The notes under the pieces are model-generated. The model was not told the DNA's origin. It did not search any database and was given only the letters and a program-made list of their open reading frames with translations. 64,000 nt of DNA from Elmis aenea. Lineage: Eukaryota > Arthropoda > Insecta > Coleoptera > Elmidae. Made by a program: the position numbers and the translations under genes. The first letter of the stretch is position 1, and the number at the start of each line of letters is the position of its first letter. This document shows positions 1 to 11,326 of the stretch, piece after piece. The stretch covers positions 38,445,470-38,509,469 of the forward strand of contig OX393578.1 of NCBI GenBank assembly GCA_947652605.1, written 5' to 3'.

Positions 1-410
1 GTTCGGTGGAAAGTAGAAGTAATTTCTTATTAAGTGTTACTTTAACTTGAACTTTTTGCGACATAATTTTGAGCGGGCAAGATTAACAACTGAAATGAAA
101 ATTCCAGCGCATTACTAACAGTGGCTTCAACGTTTAATCTATAAATCATATACACTAGAGCTAACTTCTTAAGTCTTTTGCTGATTTACATTTCTACCCG
201 TACTGTTTTGAATATTTAAGTAAAACAGCAACAAGACTTTAAACTGTAAAGACTAACACGTTAAAGCTTTATGAGAAGAAGTCAGGACCATGAAACAGTC
301 AAAATACTCAGTTAATTAAAACATTGTAAAAAATTCTAAAATAATTATCCGTTTAAAGAAATATTGCAGCGATTTGTATTAAACTTTTAAATATAAAAAT
401 GAAACAGATA
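1..410. other. unannotated AT-rich DNA
   Basis: No coding potential, repeat structure or RNA gene is visible to me in this stretch left of the first foldback element. Confidence 0.5.
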
Positions 411-1212
411 TACAGTGTGACCCATTTTAAAGCGGATCACCCCTATAAAAAATGTATTTATGGTCCGATTTTCATGCCTTTTTTGTTTCAACGATAAAGC
501 ATCAAAAACTGTACTTTGGTACCCTATTTTAAAAGCCTATTATGACTTTTTTTCGATGTCGAAGCCTACTATGATTTTTTTTTCGATGTCAAAATTGCCA
601 AAATCTGTTTAGCGATTTTTTTAATCTAAAATCTGACTACACTACTGGATTCGGGATGTCCTCAAATGGGTTTGTACTAAATTTCATGAAAAAATATTTA
701 TTATTAAAAGATTAATTATTAATTCAATATTGGTGATTCAATTGGCAGCGCAGTGTTCTATGCTATGTAAAAAATAAAAGTTAAGAGTTGGCATTAAAAA
801 AAATATTTGACGTGAGATTACTTAAATAAGCAACAATTTATTCGTATCAGTATTAAAATCGCAATGTTTGATTGAATTGTCGATGGGTGAACAACTAAAT
901 TTACAAGGAAAAAATAGAGAAATACAAAGAAAAAATAATAAATATTTTTTCATGAAATTTTGTACAAACCCATTTAAAGGCATCCTGAATCCAGTGGTGT
1001 AGCCAGATTTTAGATTAAAAAAATCGCTTAACATAGTTTGCCAATTTTGACATCGCAAAAAAATCATAGTAGGCTTTTTGAGTGTAAACTGAATTTTATA
1101 ATACGGTGCCAAAGTACAGTTTTTGATGCTTTATCGTTAAAAAAAAAACTCATGGAAATCGGTCTATAAACTTTATATAGGGGTGATCCGCTTTAAAATG
1201 GGTCACATTATA
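411..1212. repeat. foldback element (TACAGTGTGACCC ends)
   Basis: The left end reads TACAGTGTGACCCATTTTAA and the right end is its inverted copy, TTAAAATGGGTCACATTATA. Symmetry continues inward past AGCGGATCACCCC, the GCATCAAAAACTGTACTTTGG block and the 'cactggattc' block, so each arm is about 280 bases around a central loop near 700-930. Open frames inside are mirror images of arm sequence and are not genes. The layout matches the ACAGGGTG-ended foldback elements further right, with a variant terminus. It is probably a non-autonomous DNA transposon; I see no transposase remnant in this copy. Confidence 0.75.
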
Positions 1213-2065
1213 GATAAAACACAAATTTAAAAGGGTCTTATAATTTTTGTTTTGCCACAATATGTACGAAATTTTGCATGCAAAAATTGTTAAGAATGTA
1301 TATTTGCTAATATTGATATTTGTGTGCGCATTCTGTAAAAATTGTCGTTGGCAGTCGGGGCAGAAATGCCCGATACGCTTCAGATGAGTGTCGGCTCGCC
1401 CGAAATACTTTTTCAAGGAATAATTACACTTTAATGCATCCTTGAGACATATACATTGAACAGCGGGTTGATTACATTGAATAATAAACACATGTATTAT
1501 CACCCACACGTTAGTAAAATTACATTTGCGGTTTTCACTTGAACGTCCCTTCTACAAAAGGAGCAGTAATACTTCGTTTCTTTTGAGGGATAAAATAGCT
1601 CCATTCTCAAGGCTTACCTCAAGCTCCAAACTTGCTGGGTAGAAAAAATGATACACAGTGTTATTTTAAACTCAATCGTCAAAGAAAGTTTCACATCAAC
1701 TAATGGTAGACATTTTCTTGAACCATTCACTTTCTCTTGTTTTCATTTTTACCATTATTTCCTTTATGCTCTGGTTTTTGTTATATTTATTAACTTAAAT
1801 TAATTATTAGGGATAATAGTAAGTATAATTATTAATTACTAAATGATATCTCCTTAATTTTTGTTAGCACCTTCTTCGCTTTTTACTTACTTTATTTAAG
1901 TTATTTAAAAAAAAACACCAATTTCTATGAAAATAAAACACTAAATATATTAAAAATCTCATCGTATGTATAGTTTACAGTTAAAATAAAAAAGTTTGTT
2001 TTAAATTATAATAGCTATATTAGTTGAAGCTTAAAACAAACTTTAAAATAGTACAATATATTTAT
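1213..2065. other. unannotated DNA with a weak zinc-finger-like frame
   Basis: There is no supported gene. On the minus strand, bases about 1330-1450 translate to a stretch containing CNYSLKKYFGRADTHLKRI followed by HFCPDCQRQF. This loosely recalls C2H2 finger spacing, but the pattern is incomplete, the frame continues into foldback sequence, and there is no splice context. The rest is low-complexity A/T sequence 3' of the MARCH gene. Confidence 0.35.
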
Positions 2066-2833
2066 TTACACAGATGTATCCGTGTGATTGCGACTAACTA
2101 TTCTAGTCCCATTAGTAACCGATGGAGTAAGAAGCAACCTAACATCTACAGTATTCCTCCACCAATGATACCATGGCCCAAACTGATCTCTCGCTAACAG
2201 ATACAAAGTAATAAAATATCCCAAAACTACTATAGTTAAAAAGGCGCTTACTGCTGCTATAGTCCAAGCACTCGAAATACCCATTTTTAGTCCTTCCAGG
2301 ACAAAATATTGCATCCCCAGCAGACAAACCGATACTAGACCAATCGTCATTATTGTAAGGAGTACTGATATGAGTATGTCCGACTGGACGTGTGTCCTGT
2401 TCCGAGGATGTCTCATCCACATTACAAGGCTTTGAAATAATCTGTATCTTCGAGTCTGGATAGCGTTGTAATGAAACATGCACAGTTCACAGTAACTTCT
2501 GCTAGATTGGTTCAGCCATCTTTCCAGACATGATAAATGAACGTATGCAAGGGATCCCTTACAGTTACAGGGAGATATAAGAATTTCATGGGCCGTATTA
2601 GTATGGCAAATGCGACATACGGTCGAACTGACTGGTGTGAGCGTAATGGGAACAATGGAACGAGCTTCTGTGGTACTGTCACTTGGAGTGTTTACGGAAT
2701 GGATTGAACTTACGGAGGATTTTTTATTTGTTATTTCGCTGGTAACATTTACTAGTGATTGCAAGAATTCCTCTCGTTGGGAAGCATCAGTAGGCGAAAT
2801 TACATTTCTATGATTAACACTCTCGGATGACAT
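2066..2833 (-). CDS. MARCH-type RING-CH membrane E3 ubiquitin ligase, single exon
   Basis: This encodes a 255-residue protein read from the first ATG; the open frame extends seven codons further to a TTG, which would not be used in a eukaryote, and the ATG has A at -3. A RING-CH (C4HC3) finger covers about residues 73-118: C73-x2-C76, C89-x-C91, H99-x2-C102, C115-x2-C118, with the typical SPCNCKGSLAYVH and CLERWLNQS blocks. All eight zinc ligands are present. Two hydrophobic segments follow at about 153-178 and 190-214, and the basic RTRRYRL-like linker between finger and membrane is also typical (IQTRRYRLF). Family knowledge: MARCH2/3-like proteins are E3 ligases in endosome or plasma membranes that ubiquitinate membrane proteins for sorting. 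The N-terminal 65 residues are Ser/Thr-rich and not recognised. An AATAAA overlaps the stop region (GTGTAAATAAATA on the coding strand), so the 3' end may be very short. No intron is visible; it could be a native single-exon gene or an intact retrocopy. Confidence 0.9.
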   Translation of the reverse strand: MSSESVNHRNVISPTDASQREEFLQSLVNVTSEITNKKSSVSSIHSVNTPSDSTTEARSIVPITLTPVSSTVCRICHTNTAHEILISPCNCKGSLAYVHLSCLERWLNQSSRSYCELCMFHYNAIQTRRYRLFQSLVMWMRHPRNRTHVQSDILISVLLTIMTIGLVSVCLLGMQYFVLEGLKMGISSAWTIAAVSAFLTIVVLGYFITLYLLARDQFGPWYHWWRNTVDVRLLLTPSVTNGTRIVSRNHTDTSV

Positions 2834-3225
2834 ATTTTTAAGTGACAGTGTCAAAATATTGGCAGCAGCTTTCTATTAATCAAAGTCTGCTACGATCATT
2901 TACAAAGCTTCATAATAAGTTGGGTCGGCCATAATTGTAATAAAGTACAACCAGTATATTTATCTATTTTGGCAAATTTGGTTGTTAGCGATGAAACATA
3001 AAAGTTAATATTGATTCTAGTTTTTCTTTTAAATTTATTTAAACGCCTAAATGATACTATCAAATTTTATTCTGGTTCTAAACACGTTTATTTCCAAAGA
3101 GATCAACCAATTTTAAGAATATGTGTAAGATTCGTTTTATTTAGATTATGATATCATTTTAAGGTTTATTAAATTTTTTTTTTCTGAATTATGATATAAT
3201 CTCAATTAAATACTTTCTCCTTGCG
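2834..3225. other. 5' flank of the MARCH gene
   Basis: This is upstream sequence for the minus-strand MARCH gene. It should hold its promoter and 5' UTR, but I see no convincing TATA box, initiator or splice donor. It is otherwise AT-rich with no repeat I recognise. Confidence 0.35.
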
Positions 3226-3456
3226 TCAGTGATTCTCGACCTATGGGGCGAGACCTTAGGAGGGGGAGGAGACGCGAAGAAAAGTAGAAATCAAAGAATA
3301 AGTACTCTATTTATTGAAACCAGGGACTGAGAACTGAACGAAAACGAAAACGTTAAACGAAATTAACCAAAATTTTTTTAAGAGCGCACGCGAAAACGAG
3401 TTATTTTTGGTTTGTTTAAGAACGAAATAAGTAATTTCTAAAACCGGTTTGACCGG
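3226..3456. repeat. hAT-like terminal fragments
   Basis: CAGTGATTCTCGACCTATGG (from 3228) looks like a hAT terminus. CAGGGACTGAGAACTGAACG (from about 3322) resembles the CAGGGCTCAAAACCG terminus of the complete element at 20.6 kb. ACCGGTTTGACCGGTTTT at the right edge recalls the CCGGTTT motifs of that same element. The right side is cut off by the large palindrome. These are probably one or two truncated hAT MITEs; exact limits are not resolved. Confidence 0.4.
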
Positions 3457-5263
3457 TTTTATCACTTTAAAAAAAAAAAAATATTCGTTGAACGCAAACG
3501 CGAATTTACGGTCTATGCTGGGAACATTCAACATTCCAACAAGGCAGTAAAATATCTCACTTGAAATAAATAAGCTTCACTTTTCTCCATATATCTACAT
3601 TATACAGGGTGTCCCAGATTACATTTCCAGCATGGGGATCTCGCTTATTATAAGAGATACAGTTTTGTTTAAATTAGATGAATTATTCCTTGGTATGAAA
3701 GGAGCCACAATCAATTTTTAAAAGTACAAAATTCGTCGTGCTTCAGATGTTATAGCAAAAAATATGAAAATGTCGAATTTCTTTTTTCTTTCATAACTTT
3801 TTTGTCTTAATCGTTAGAGCAATTTTATTTGTACTTTTTGAAGGTACTTTTTAATGGAGAATGTAACTGTCATTTTAGATTTTTTTTAACACCTACCATT
3901 TTCGAGATATTACCCCCAATTCCATTTTTTCTTATGGGCCGCGAAGTTGGCTTTGGAATAGTTGAATGTGCTTTTTTTTACTCGTTTAAATGAGATATTA
4001 CTTGCTATACCTATTTTTATAAACAAGTCACAAAATGAAAAAAAAATCGTATTTTACCCATGACTTATCAAGCTATCTATGAAAATAAAAACAAAAAACA
4101 ACTAATTAAATGTCAAATGACAGTTACCATTTGTATGCGACATCATTTATTAGAATGTATAGTATTGTTGTGTAATTCGATAGTTTTTGTAGCAAATTTG
4201 TTTTCATATAATTATGGGCACATTTACAACTAATTAAAAAATTTTAATGTTGAAATGCTAAATTCTTTACAACAGAAACTGTGCAAAATAGATATTTGTA
4301 ATTCTTTATGGATTTGTTTTGGATTTTTGGTTGGTTTTTCGAAGAAACCATATTCTTTTAAATTTATTTCCAAATTTCTGTAATTACACACTCTTCGTTG
4401 CCTTTTCTCAAGATATAGCTCAAGTATATTCGCTCAGCTTCCACAGTTTTTATGGTAAAGAATGTAGCATCTCAACATGTCAAATTTTTCGCTATTTTTA
4501 AATGTAGCCATCATTATAACAATAATTACTACAAAGACTATCGAATTACACAACAATAATATGAAATTCTAATAAATGATACCGCAGACAAATGGCAACT
4601 GTCATTTGACATTTAATTAGTTGTTTTTTGTTTTTATTTTCATAGATAGCTTGATAAGTCATAGGTAAAATACGATTTTTTTCATTTTGTGACTTGTTTA
4701 TAAAAATAGGTATAGCAAGTAATATCTCATTTAAACGAGTAAAAAAAAGCACATTCAACTATTCCATAGCCAACTTCGCGGCCCATAAGAAAAAATGGAA
4801 TTGGGAGTAATATCTCGAAAATGGTAGGTGTTAAAAAAAATCTAAAATGACAGTTACATTCTCCATTAAAAAGTACCTTCAGAAAGTACAAATAAAATTG
4901 CTCTAACGATTAAGACAAAAAAGTTATGAAAGAAAAAAGAAATTCGACATTTTCATATTTTTTGCTATAACATCTGAAGCACGACGAATTTTGTACTTTT
5001 AAAAATTGATTGTGGCTCCTTTCATACCAAGGAATAATTCATCTAATTTAAACAAAACTGTATCTCTTATAATAAGCGAGATCCCCATGCTGGAAATGTA
5101 ATCTGGGACACCCTGTATAATGTAGATATATGGAGAAAAGTGAAGCTTATTTATTTCAAGTGAGATATTTTACTGCCTTGTTGAAATGTTGGAATGTTCC
5201 CAGCATAGACCGTAAATTCGCGTTTGCGTTCAACGAATTTTTTTTTTTTTTAAAGTGATAAAA
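3457..5263. repeat. giant near-perfect palindrome containing a foldback transposon
   Basis: The left arm (about 3457-4195) and right arm (about 4515-5263) are inverted copies with few differences. The transposon ends proper are TACAGGGTGTCCCAGATTAC at about 3603 and its complement ending at about 5120. Symmetry does not stop there: about 145 further bases on each side (from TTTTATCACTTTAAA through GCGAATTTACGGTCTATGCTG to ATATCTACATTA) are also inverted copies. The loop carries a decayed transposase piece. Either the element includes these outer bases, or element plus flank was duplicated in inverted orientation. High arm identity implies recent origin or arm-to-arm gene conversion. Confidence 0.9.
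4318..4515 (-). pseudogene. DUF4817 helix-turn-helix transposase start, frameshifted
   Basis: Read on the minus strand, the palindrome loop gives KNSEKFDMLRCYILYHKNCG, then a 2-base deletion relative to the related open copy at 50.5 kb, then a continuation that includes RQRR, NYRNLEINLKEYGFFEKPT. The family is the N-terminal helix-turn-helix (DUF4817) of DDE transposases widespread in insects, whose start is typically F(T/N)xxEKxDML and whose end is an L(x)EYGxF-like helix. The catalytic DDE domain is absent. The reading frame is broken, so no product is expected. Confidence 0.65.
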
Positions 5264-5352
5264 GGAATAATTCATCTAATTTAAACAAACCTGTATCTCT
5301 TATAATAAGCGAGATCCCCATGCTGGAAATGTAATCTGGGACACCCTGTATA
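5264..5352. repeat. extra right-end copy of the ACAGGGTGTCCC foldback element
   Basis: This is a direct repeat of the last ~90 bases of the element just upstream: GGAATAATTCATCTAATTTA through GCGAGATCCCCATGCTGGAA to GGGACACCCTGTA, differing at very few positions. It abuts the end of the outer palindrome at GTGATAAAA, so the palindrome appears to sit against or inside another copy of the same family. Confidence 0.8.
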
Positions 5353-5510
5353 TTAGGTTGATGCATAATTATCCCCCGTTTTTTCGCGACCTTTGGTTAT
5401 TCGAATTTTTTCGTCTACCAAGTAAATATCGATATATCGATATATCGACATATCGATATCAAAATTATATCGATATTTATCGATATATCGATATATCGCC
5501 CACCCCTAGT
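5353..5510. repeat. transposon-end fragment plus ATATCG simple repeat
   Basis: TTAGGTTGATGCATAATTAT resembles a mariner-type terminus (TTAGGTTG...). It is followed by an ATATCGAT-rich simple repeat of about 75 bases and then GCCCACCCCTAG, which resembles the GC-rich end of a hAT MITE that commonly bears TATCGATA repeats. Neither element has its second end here. Confidence 0.4.
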
Positions 5511-5516
5511 GCTTAC

Positions 5517-5743
5517 CATTATTTTTGTTTATTTTTATAAACAAGTGAAATATAGTCATAAAACGAAAAGTCGAAAAATCGAGTTATCGGCGATAACTCG
5601 AAAACAAAAGACGATAACCAATTTTAGTTTTCACCATTAACTTTTTCTCGAAAAAAAAGATCGAGGATGCGAGGGCCGTTTTTTGATGCCTCTTATAGTT
5701 ACCGAGATTCCCTATTAAAACATCGAAATTTGCCCACCCTGTA
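5517..5743. repeat. solo right arm of the CAGGGTGGGC foldback family
   Basis: This matches the right arm of the complete element at 7.9-9.1 kb, including the 21-base palindrome CGAGTTATCG-g-CGATAACTCG, the CGAGGATGCG block and the GAAATTTGCCCACCCTGTA end. The left arm is missing. Confidence 0.8.
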
Positions 5744-7716
5744 CATGCGTAGTACACGCATGTATTATGAAAATAAGATTAAGTGCGTTTGTATGTTTAT
5801 GTTAAAACTACCAAATTAAGGAACTTACAAAGCGTACCATTCTTACTAAGTATAACTGGAGGGCGTTTTTCTCGGGCGTTACTGTGATATCGCTTATGTT
5901 TACAAGCTGCGATAAGAAAATTACATATAAGTGATTATTTTGTTGCGTGTTTTGTCCTTAACTAACAAAAATTACAAGCGATTTTTCTGGTATTTGGCCT
6001 ACAGTTAATTTTACATTTACTGAGATAAAATCATACGACCTAATGTTGCCCGTAAATGTCAAAGCTCAGATTAACTGACAACTATGCATTTAATGAGGCA
6101 AACTAAAATATGTATTGCTTTATAAAGAAAAAGTTACAAAAAAATTTGAAAAACGTTAAAACTAGTTGGGTACGATATTTTTTATTATTTGGTTTTTAAT
6201 TTCCAAATTCGATTCATAAACTCTATTGATAAAAACTGTCTATTGCAATAACCGAACAAATATTTTTATCCAAGGCATTTTTTGACTGCGTTTTTTTCTG
6301 GCTGCAAAATCTTATGATCACCTGCGTTTACGATATTTCAAAATGCAAAGTATTCACATAGTTCCCCAGAGAATATCAAAACTAAAAAAATCGCGATTGT
6401 TTTAAAAAATAACGTAAATAATTGTTTCCTTCATGAAAAATTGCATAGTTTTGAATGAAAATATATTTAAAATTTTAATAAGGTTCTAAATCAACATTAG
6501 AAAGTAAATTTTCTTAAAATCTTTACTGTCACATAAACATTTTAACTTTTGTTAACATATTTTTCAAAATAAAGACCAGAGAAATAATGTTTTTAAATAA
6601 AGAACAATTATAAAGAGACTGGATTTAAAAATTGATCATAATAATATACTACTTCGTTTAGCTTAAAAACCCAAAAAGTAAACTCAACAAACTCTCATTT
6701 AGGTACATACTATGTCTTTTAGGTCTACTGATGTCTAAAATTTAAACGTGTTTTATTTTATTTTATTAAAATATTCATTCTACTGAAAAAGCAACATTTT
6801 TACCTTAAACCGTTTGAAATAAGAATTTATAACGCCTTTCAAATATATTTGTCTTTTTTTATGTTATTTTATTTAGCTTTTTAAACCATTTGCTCAGGTG
6901 GTTTAATTTTTTGAAACACTCTGTAAAATTTTAAAACGTTTCTTCTTTTGAATCAAAGTTAAAGTTTATGTTAAGAATTTTGTGTTAAAAACTGCATAAC
7001 TAAGAAATATTTAACAACATTTAATGTAGATCGCTGCCAAAAAAAACTGACACTCTTAAATTTTCTATACGTGTAAGAAGAGAAAGAGGTACTGAGATAT
7101 GTTGTGGTAATCTTCTCTTCTTCATCTACTTATACTCTGTTATATTATATTGCTAGCTCTATTATTAGGAATATACGATGTGGAAGAAACCGACATTACC
7201 GATAAATCACTGAAATACATTTTGCATTTTATTTCTTCTCGCACGCTACAAATTTCGTGCATTCATGCATTCTATAAACGTGAGTACTTATCTCGTTAGC
7301 TTTGTGTATTCCACCACATAATATATGCAGTTGATGTATTGCACCCTAATGTTCTACTACGTGTGAACTTCGTTCTGTTATTAATCCGTGAACCTGGTTT
7401 GTCGTTCAACCCGCTTAATGGAAATAATAACAACAGTAGCTCAACTTCCAAATTTCGTTTGAAAATAATTAAACTAATTACAAACCTAGCCAAGAGACTT
7501 GTAATTACCTTTGAAAAGTTCCTTTATTGTGTTAGTGACATCAAAAAGCCTATAGACAGAAAATAATTGATTAGGACGACAGTTGCCACTTTCGTTTCAC
7601 GTTACGAAGAATCTGTTTATATTTAATATTTTGAACATTAACGTCTACTTTGAATTATAATTTGACTTTCTTACTCAATTTTACAGACGCTGGAGTTACA
7701 TTCAGTCTCTTATTGT
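5744..7716. other. long stretch without a supportable gene
   Basis: AT-rich DNA. Near 6900-6930, TTTTTTGAAACACTCTGTAA looks like a decayed foldback end of the 45-kb family. Around 7.15-7.57 kb the composition is less A/T-biased and one plus-strand frame of 75 codons is open, but it has no recognisable domain and overlaps an open frame on the other strand. Confidence 0.4.
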
Positions 7717-7878
7717 ACAGGGTGTACCGAAATAGGTTTCAGTTGCAAATCCGCTTATTTTAAGAGCTGCTATGGTCAAATTTAGTGGAATCTAGATCTG
7801 AGGCTGCAATTACCACAAACGAATCATTAAATATCTGTTTGTCGATATGTGCATAGATGGTGTTGACTGAGAGTATTG
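7717..7878. repeat. single end of another TACAGGGTG family
   Basis: TACAGGGTGTACCGAAATAG, followed by CCGCTTATTTTAAGAGCTGC, has the layout of a foldback left end (terminal TACAGGGTG, then a 'cgcttatt.taaga' block). No matching inverted end is seen before the next element starts. Confidence 0.5.
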
Positions 7879-9109
7879 TACAGGGTGGGCAAATTTCGAT
7901 GTTTTAATAGGGAGTCTCGGTAACTATAAGAGGTATCAAAAAACGGACCGCGCATCCTCGATCTCTTTTTTCGAGAAAAAGTTTATGGTGAAAACTAAAA
8001 TTGGTTATCGTCTTTTGTTTTCGAGTTATCGCCGATAACTCGATTTTTCGTCTTTTCGTTTTATGACTATATTTCGTTTGTTTATGAAAATAAACAAAAA
8101 TAATTTTGACGTTCTACAGGCACTTTTTTGATAGGATTGCAGTGGCGTAGTCAATTTTTCAAAAAAAAAATCGGAAATTCGAGTTGTGACATAAAGTTGT
8201 GTTTTTTTAAATATAACCCATAGCTGGCTATGACTTATTTAAATTCTTTATTTTTTTGTCATTCCAAATATATAAGGGTTGATGTATTTATTATCAATAA
8301 CACGCAAGTTGCGGAGGTTTTTTAGTTTTTTTTTAAAACAAAATTATGGTAGGCTGTGAAAATAAAAACAAAACAAGGTGTAAAACCTTTTAAAACTCAT
8401 TTGGTACAAGTTACGAAGGTTTTGTAATTTGTTGTTGTGATAAACATTACAAATATTTGAACATAAGATAAACTACAATAATCTACATTACTGCAGATTC
8501 CGACTTTATCGTTGTTTCCTTATTTATATATATTTATAATAATTATCACAACAACAAATTACAAAACCTTCGTAACTTGTACCAAATGAGTCTTAAAAGG
8601 TTTTACACCTTGTTTTGTTTTTGTTTTCACAGCCTACTATAATTTTGTTTTAAAAAAAAAACTAAAAAACCTCCGTAACTTGCGTATTATTGAAAATAAA
8701 TACATCAACCCTTATATATTTGGAATGACAAAAAAATAAGGAATTTAAATAAGTCATGGCCAACTATGGGTTCCATTTAAAAAAAATACAACTTTATGTC
8801 ACAACTCAAATTTCGAATTTTTTTTTTTTTTAATTGACTACGCCACTGCATTCCTATCAAAAAAGTGCCTGTAGAACATTAAAATTATTTTTGTTTATTT
8901 TCATAAACAAGCGAAATACAGTCATAGAACGAAAAGTCGAAAAATCGAGTTATCGGCGATAACTCGAAAACAAAAGACGATAACCAATTTTAGTTTTCGC
9001 CATTATCTTTTTCACGAAAACAGAGATCGAGGATGCGCGGTCCGTTTTTTGATACCTCTTATAGTTACCGAGATTCCCTATTAAAACATCGAAATTTGCC
9101 CACCCTGTA
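7879..9109. repeat. complete foldback element (TACAGGGTGGGC ends)
   Basis: The ends TACAGGGTGGGCAAATTTCG and CGAAATTTGCCCACCCTGTA are perfect inverted copies. Arms of about 570 bases run inward to a loop near 8450-8540. The arms contain CGAGTTATCGCCGATAACTC-type short palindromes, an internal GTAGTCAATTTTTCAAAAAA block and the GGTTGATGTATTTATT block, each mirrored on the other side. No transposase piece is recognisable. A solo arm of the same family lies at 5.5 kb. Confidence 0.9.
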
Positions 9110-9679
9110 CATAGGACTTTACCATGCAAAATGAAATAGTTGCAAATATTGGCTCCCCTGATTATTTTACTACAAAAGTGTAAATATAAAAGTTGTTCAG
9201 AATCAAAAACTACGTAAGATTCTTTACTTGTATTTTCAATTGGTTAGCATTTGCTTCTCTCGGTTCTTTCGGTTTTAAAGATACGCCCTCTTAAATAAAA
9301 ATCTTTGTGGCGTCCCAAAGTGTACACTTTTTTTAAGACTGTTATTTTCTGAATAATAATACCATAAAGGACCTTTATTAATAATAGTTGAGGAGACTTG
9401 TGCAACGATATCCGTCGCTTAGTGACACAGTGGGATACATACCTTAACGCACATTGTGACTTTATTAATTTTTCTTTATAAATAAATCTTTTTTAAACAA
9501 AAGGTAGGTCTCAGTGGAGCGAGCCTCGTATAGGGATAGAAAATAGATACATAATTATACTTTTATTGTAACTTTTCTAAATTTTTGTGAATAAATATAT
9601 GTAGAAGGCTAGGAAGATCACTAAAGCAGTGGGCAGAAAATTAGAAAACATCATCAATGAAGACCCAAATTACTAGAAT
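9110..9679. other. unannotated DNA
   Basis: No gene, RNA or repeat boundary is visible to me between the two foldback elements. AT-rich with short A tracts. Confidence 0.4.
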
Positions 9680-11326
9680 TAGGCTGTCCCAGCTATCGGG
9701 AACAGCATGGGAATCTCGTAAACGGTAAGCGATACAGAGTTGGTTAAAGGAGGCAAAATGATCTTTGATTTGAGAGCAACTATTCTATTTAAAAAAAAAT
9801 AGTTTTTGCGCTGTCCATTAAAAACAAAAAAAAAACGTTTTCGATTTACACTTATAACTTGCTTATTTGAAATCATACTGAATATAATTTTCGACTTTAT
9901 CTGGACATTTTTTCGCGGAGATTTGAAATTTGTTAATAAATTTTACCTATCTTGATTTGTTTTCGTTTTTTTTTACGTTTATTATTTTAAATACGGGTCG
10001 TAGTTGGCTGTGACACCATTAAAAAGAGATTTATTTCGTTAGGTTTATCTTTAAAAATGAATAAGTTAATTAAATATTATTGTACTTCTATTTATTAAGT
10101 TTAATCAAAGAGGCCATTAAAAAACAAATCATCACTTAAATCAACTAGCCGTACTTAATTAAACACACATGATTTTTCAGTTAGGTACTTCTACTATTGA
10201 ATCTAAATTATAACATGCTTTCAAAGTGTAGCACTCTCCATGGGCAATACAAATTTGAGAACCACACTTTGTGGATAATAATCTTTGCCTAAGCATATTA
10301 CTTTATGTTTAGTAAAATGTTCTTAAAACAGCTAATCATAAAAAGACAGTTGAATACAATTGATGAATTAAGATTGGCTAGTTTAAGAAAAATTCATGAA
10401 ACAAAAAGTAATATGCTTAGGAAAACATTATTATCTAAAAAGTTCAGATCTCAGATTTGTATTGCCCATTAAATGTAGGCTACACTTTAAACTCATGTTA
10501 TAATTTAGATTCAATAGTAATAGTAACTGAAAACCATAAATTATTATGTAATGTAAAGAATATCTTAAATTATTTAAGTTTTTTTGTGTTTAATTAAGTA
10601 CGGCTAGTTTATTTATGTGATGTTTTGTTTTGATTTTCAAGGAGCACTTTGACTATACTTAACAAAAACAACAATATTGTAATAAGTTACTTTTTTTAAG
10701 ATAAACCTAACAATCCATACATCAATGAAATGAGAAAAAATGTCTTTTTAATTAACCCATAGCCAATTATGGTAAGTTAAGTTTGGCTGATCTTAAAAAT
10801 CAAGTGTGCCGTGACTTCTTAGATATTTTGTTTCTAATTCTTTGTGAAAATATCTTCAGGAATTATTTTATATTTTGATTTTAACATAGGTGGCTATGAG
10901 TTATTAACCATTAAAAAAGTCGTCTGTTTTTAGTATTTTAAAAATATTTAAAAAAGTGGAAGGAAAAATTCTGTTTAATGGTGTCACAGCCAAGCCAACT
11001 ACGACCCGTATTTAAATAAGAAATGCAAAATTAGCAAAACCAAATGAACATAGTTAAATTTATTAACAAATTTTAAATCTACGCAAAAACAGTGTCCTGA
11101 TATTGTTGAAAAATATATTGAGTATAATTTCAAATAAGCAAGATAAGTAAAAATCAAAAACGTTTTTTTGTTTTTTATGGTCAGGGCAAAAAAACTATTA
11201 ATCTGTTTTTTTTTAATAGAATAGTTGCTTTTTTATCATTGATCATTTAAACTCATTTAGCCAACTCAGTATCTCTCACCGTTTACGAGATCCCAATGCT
11301 GTTCACGATACCTGGGAGACCCTGTA
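9680..11326. repeat. foldback element, third family, about 1.65 kb
   Basis: The right end reads GTTTACGAGATCCCAATGCT ... CCTGGGAGACCCTGT. The left end is a decayed inverted copy, AGGCTGTCCCAGCTATCGGG followed by GCATGGGAATCTCGTAAACG. Arms hold mirrored blocks such as ACGGGTCGTAGTTGGCTGTG and CTAGCCGTACTTAATTAAAC. Arm identity is clearly lower than in the element at 3.5-5.3 kb, so this insertion looks older. The internal block GAGATCCCxATGCTG is shared with the 3.6-kb, 45-kb and 49-kb elements, placing them in one superfamily. Confidence 0.8.
10318..10460 (+). pseudogene. possible C-terminal transposase remnant in foldback loop
   Basis: The loop of the foldback element contains a short open frame reading ATGTTCTTAAAACAG onward, with LNTIDELRLASLRKIHETKS, then NMLRKT, then FRSQICIAH before a stop. 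Known DUF4817/DDE insect transposases end with an '...ELRxRI..ACxxI..xMLRxxxxSFxxRxxxCIxxxGxHFEHL' pattern, and this piece follows that order loosely. This is an inference from remembered family shape; the match is weak and the frame is short. Confidence 0.3.

Noticed and set aside
822..1112. 96-codon minus-strand open frame
   Set aside because: It lies in the right arm and loop of a foldback element. Its sequence is the mirror of the left arm and has no motif.
1330..1450. C2H2 zinc-finger-like frame (KYFGRADTHLKRIGHFCPDC)
   Set aside because: The Cys/His spacing does not complete a finger, and no splice sites or start codon support an exon. Kept only as a remark in the flank entry.
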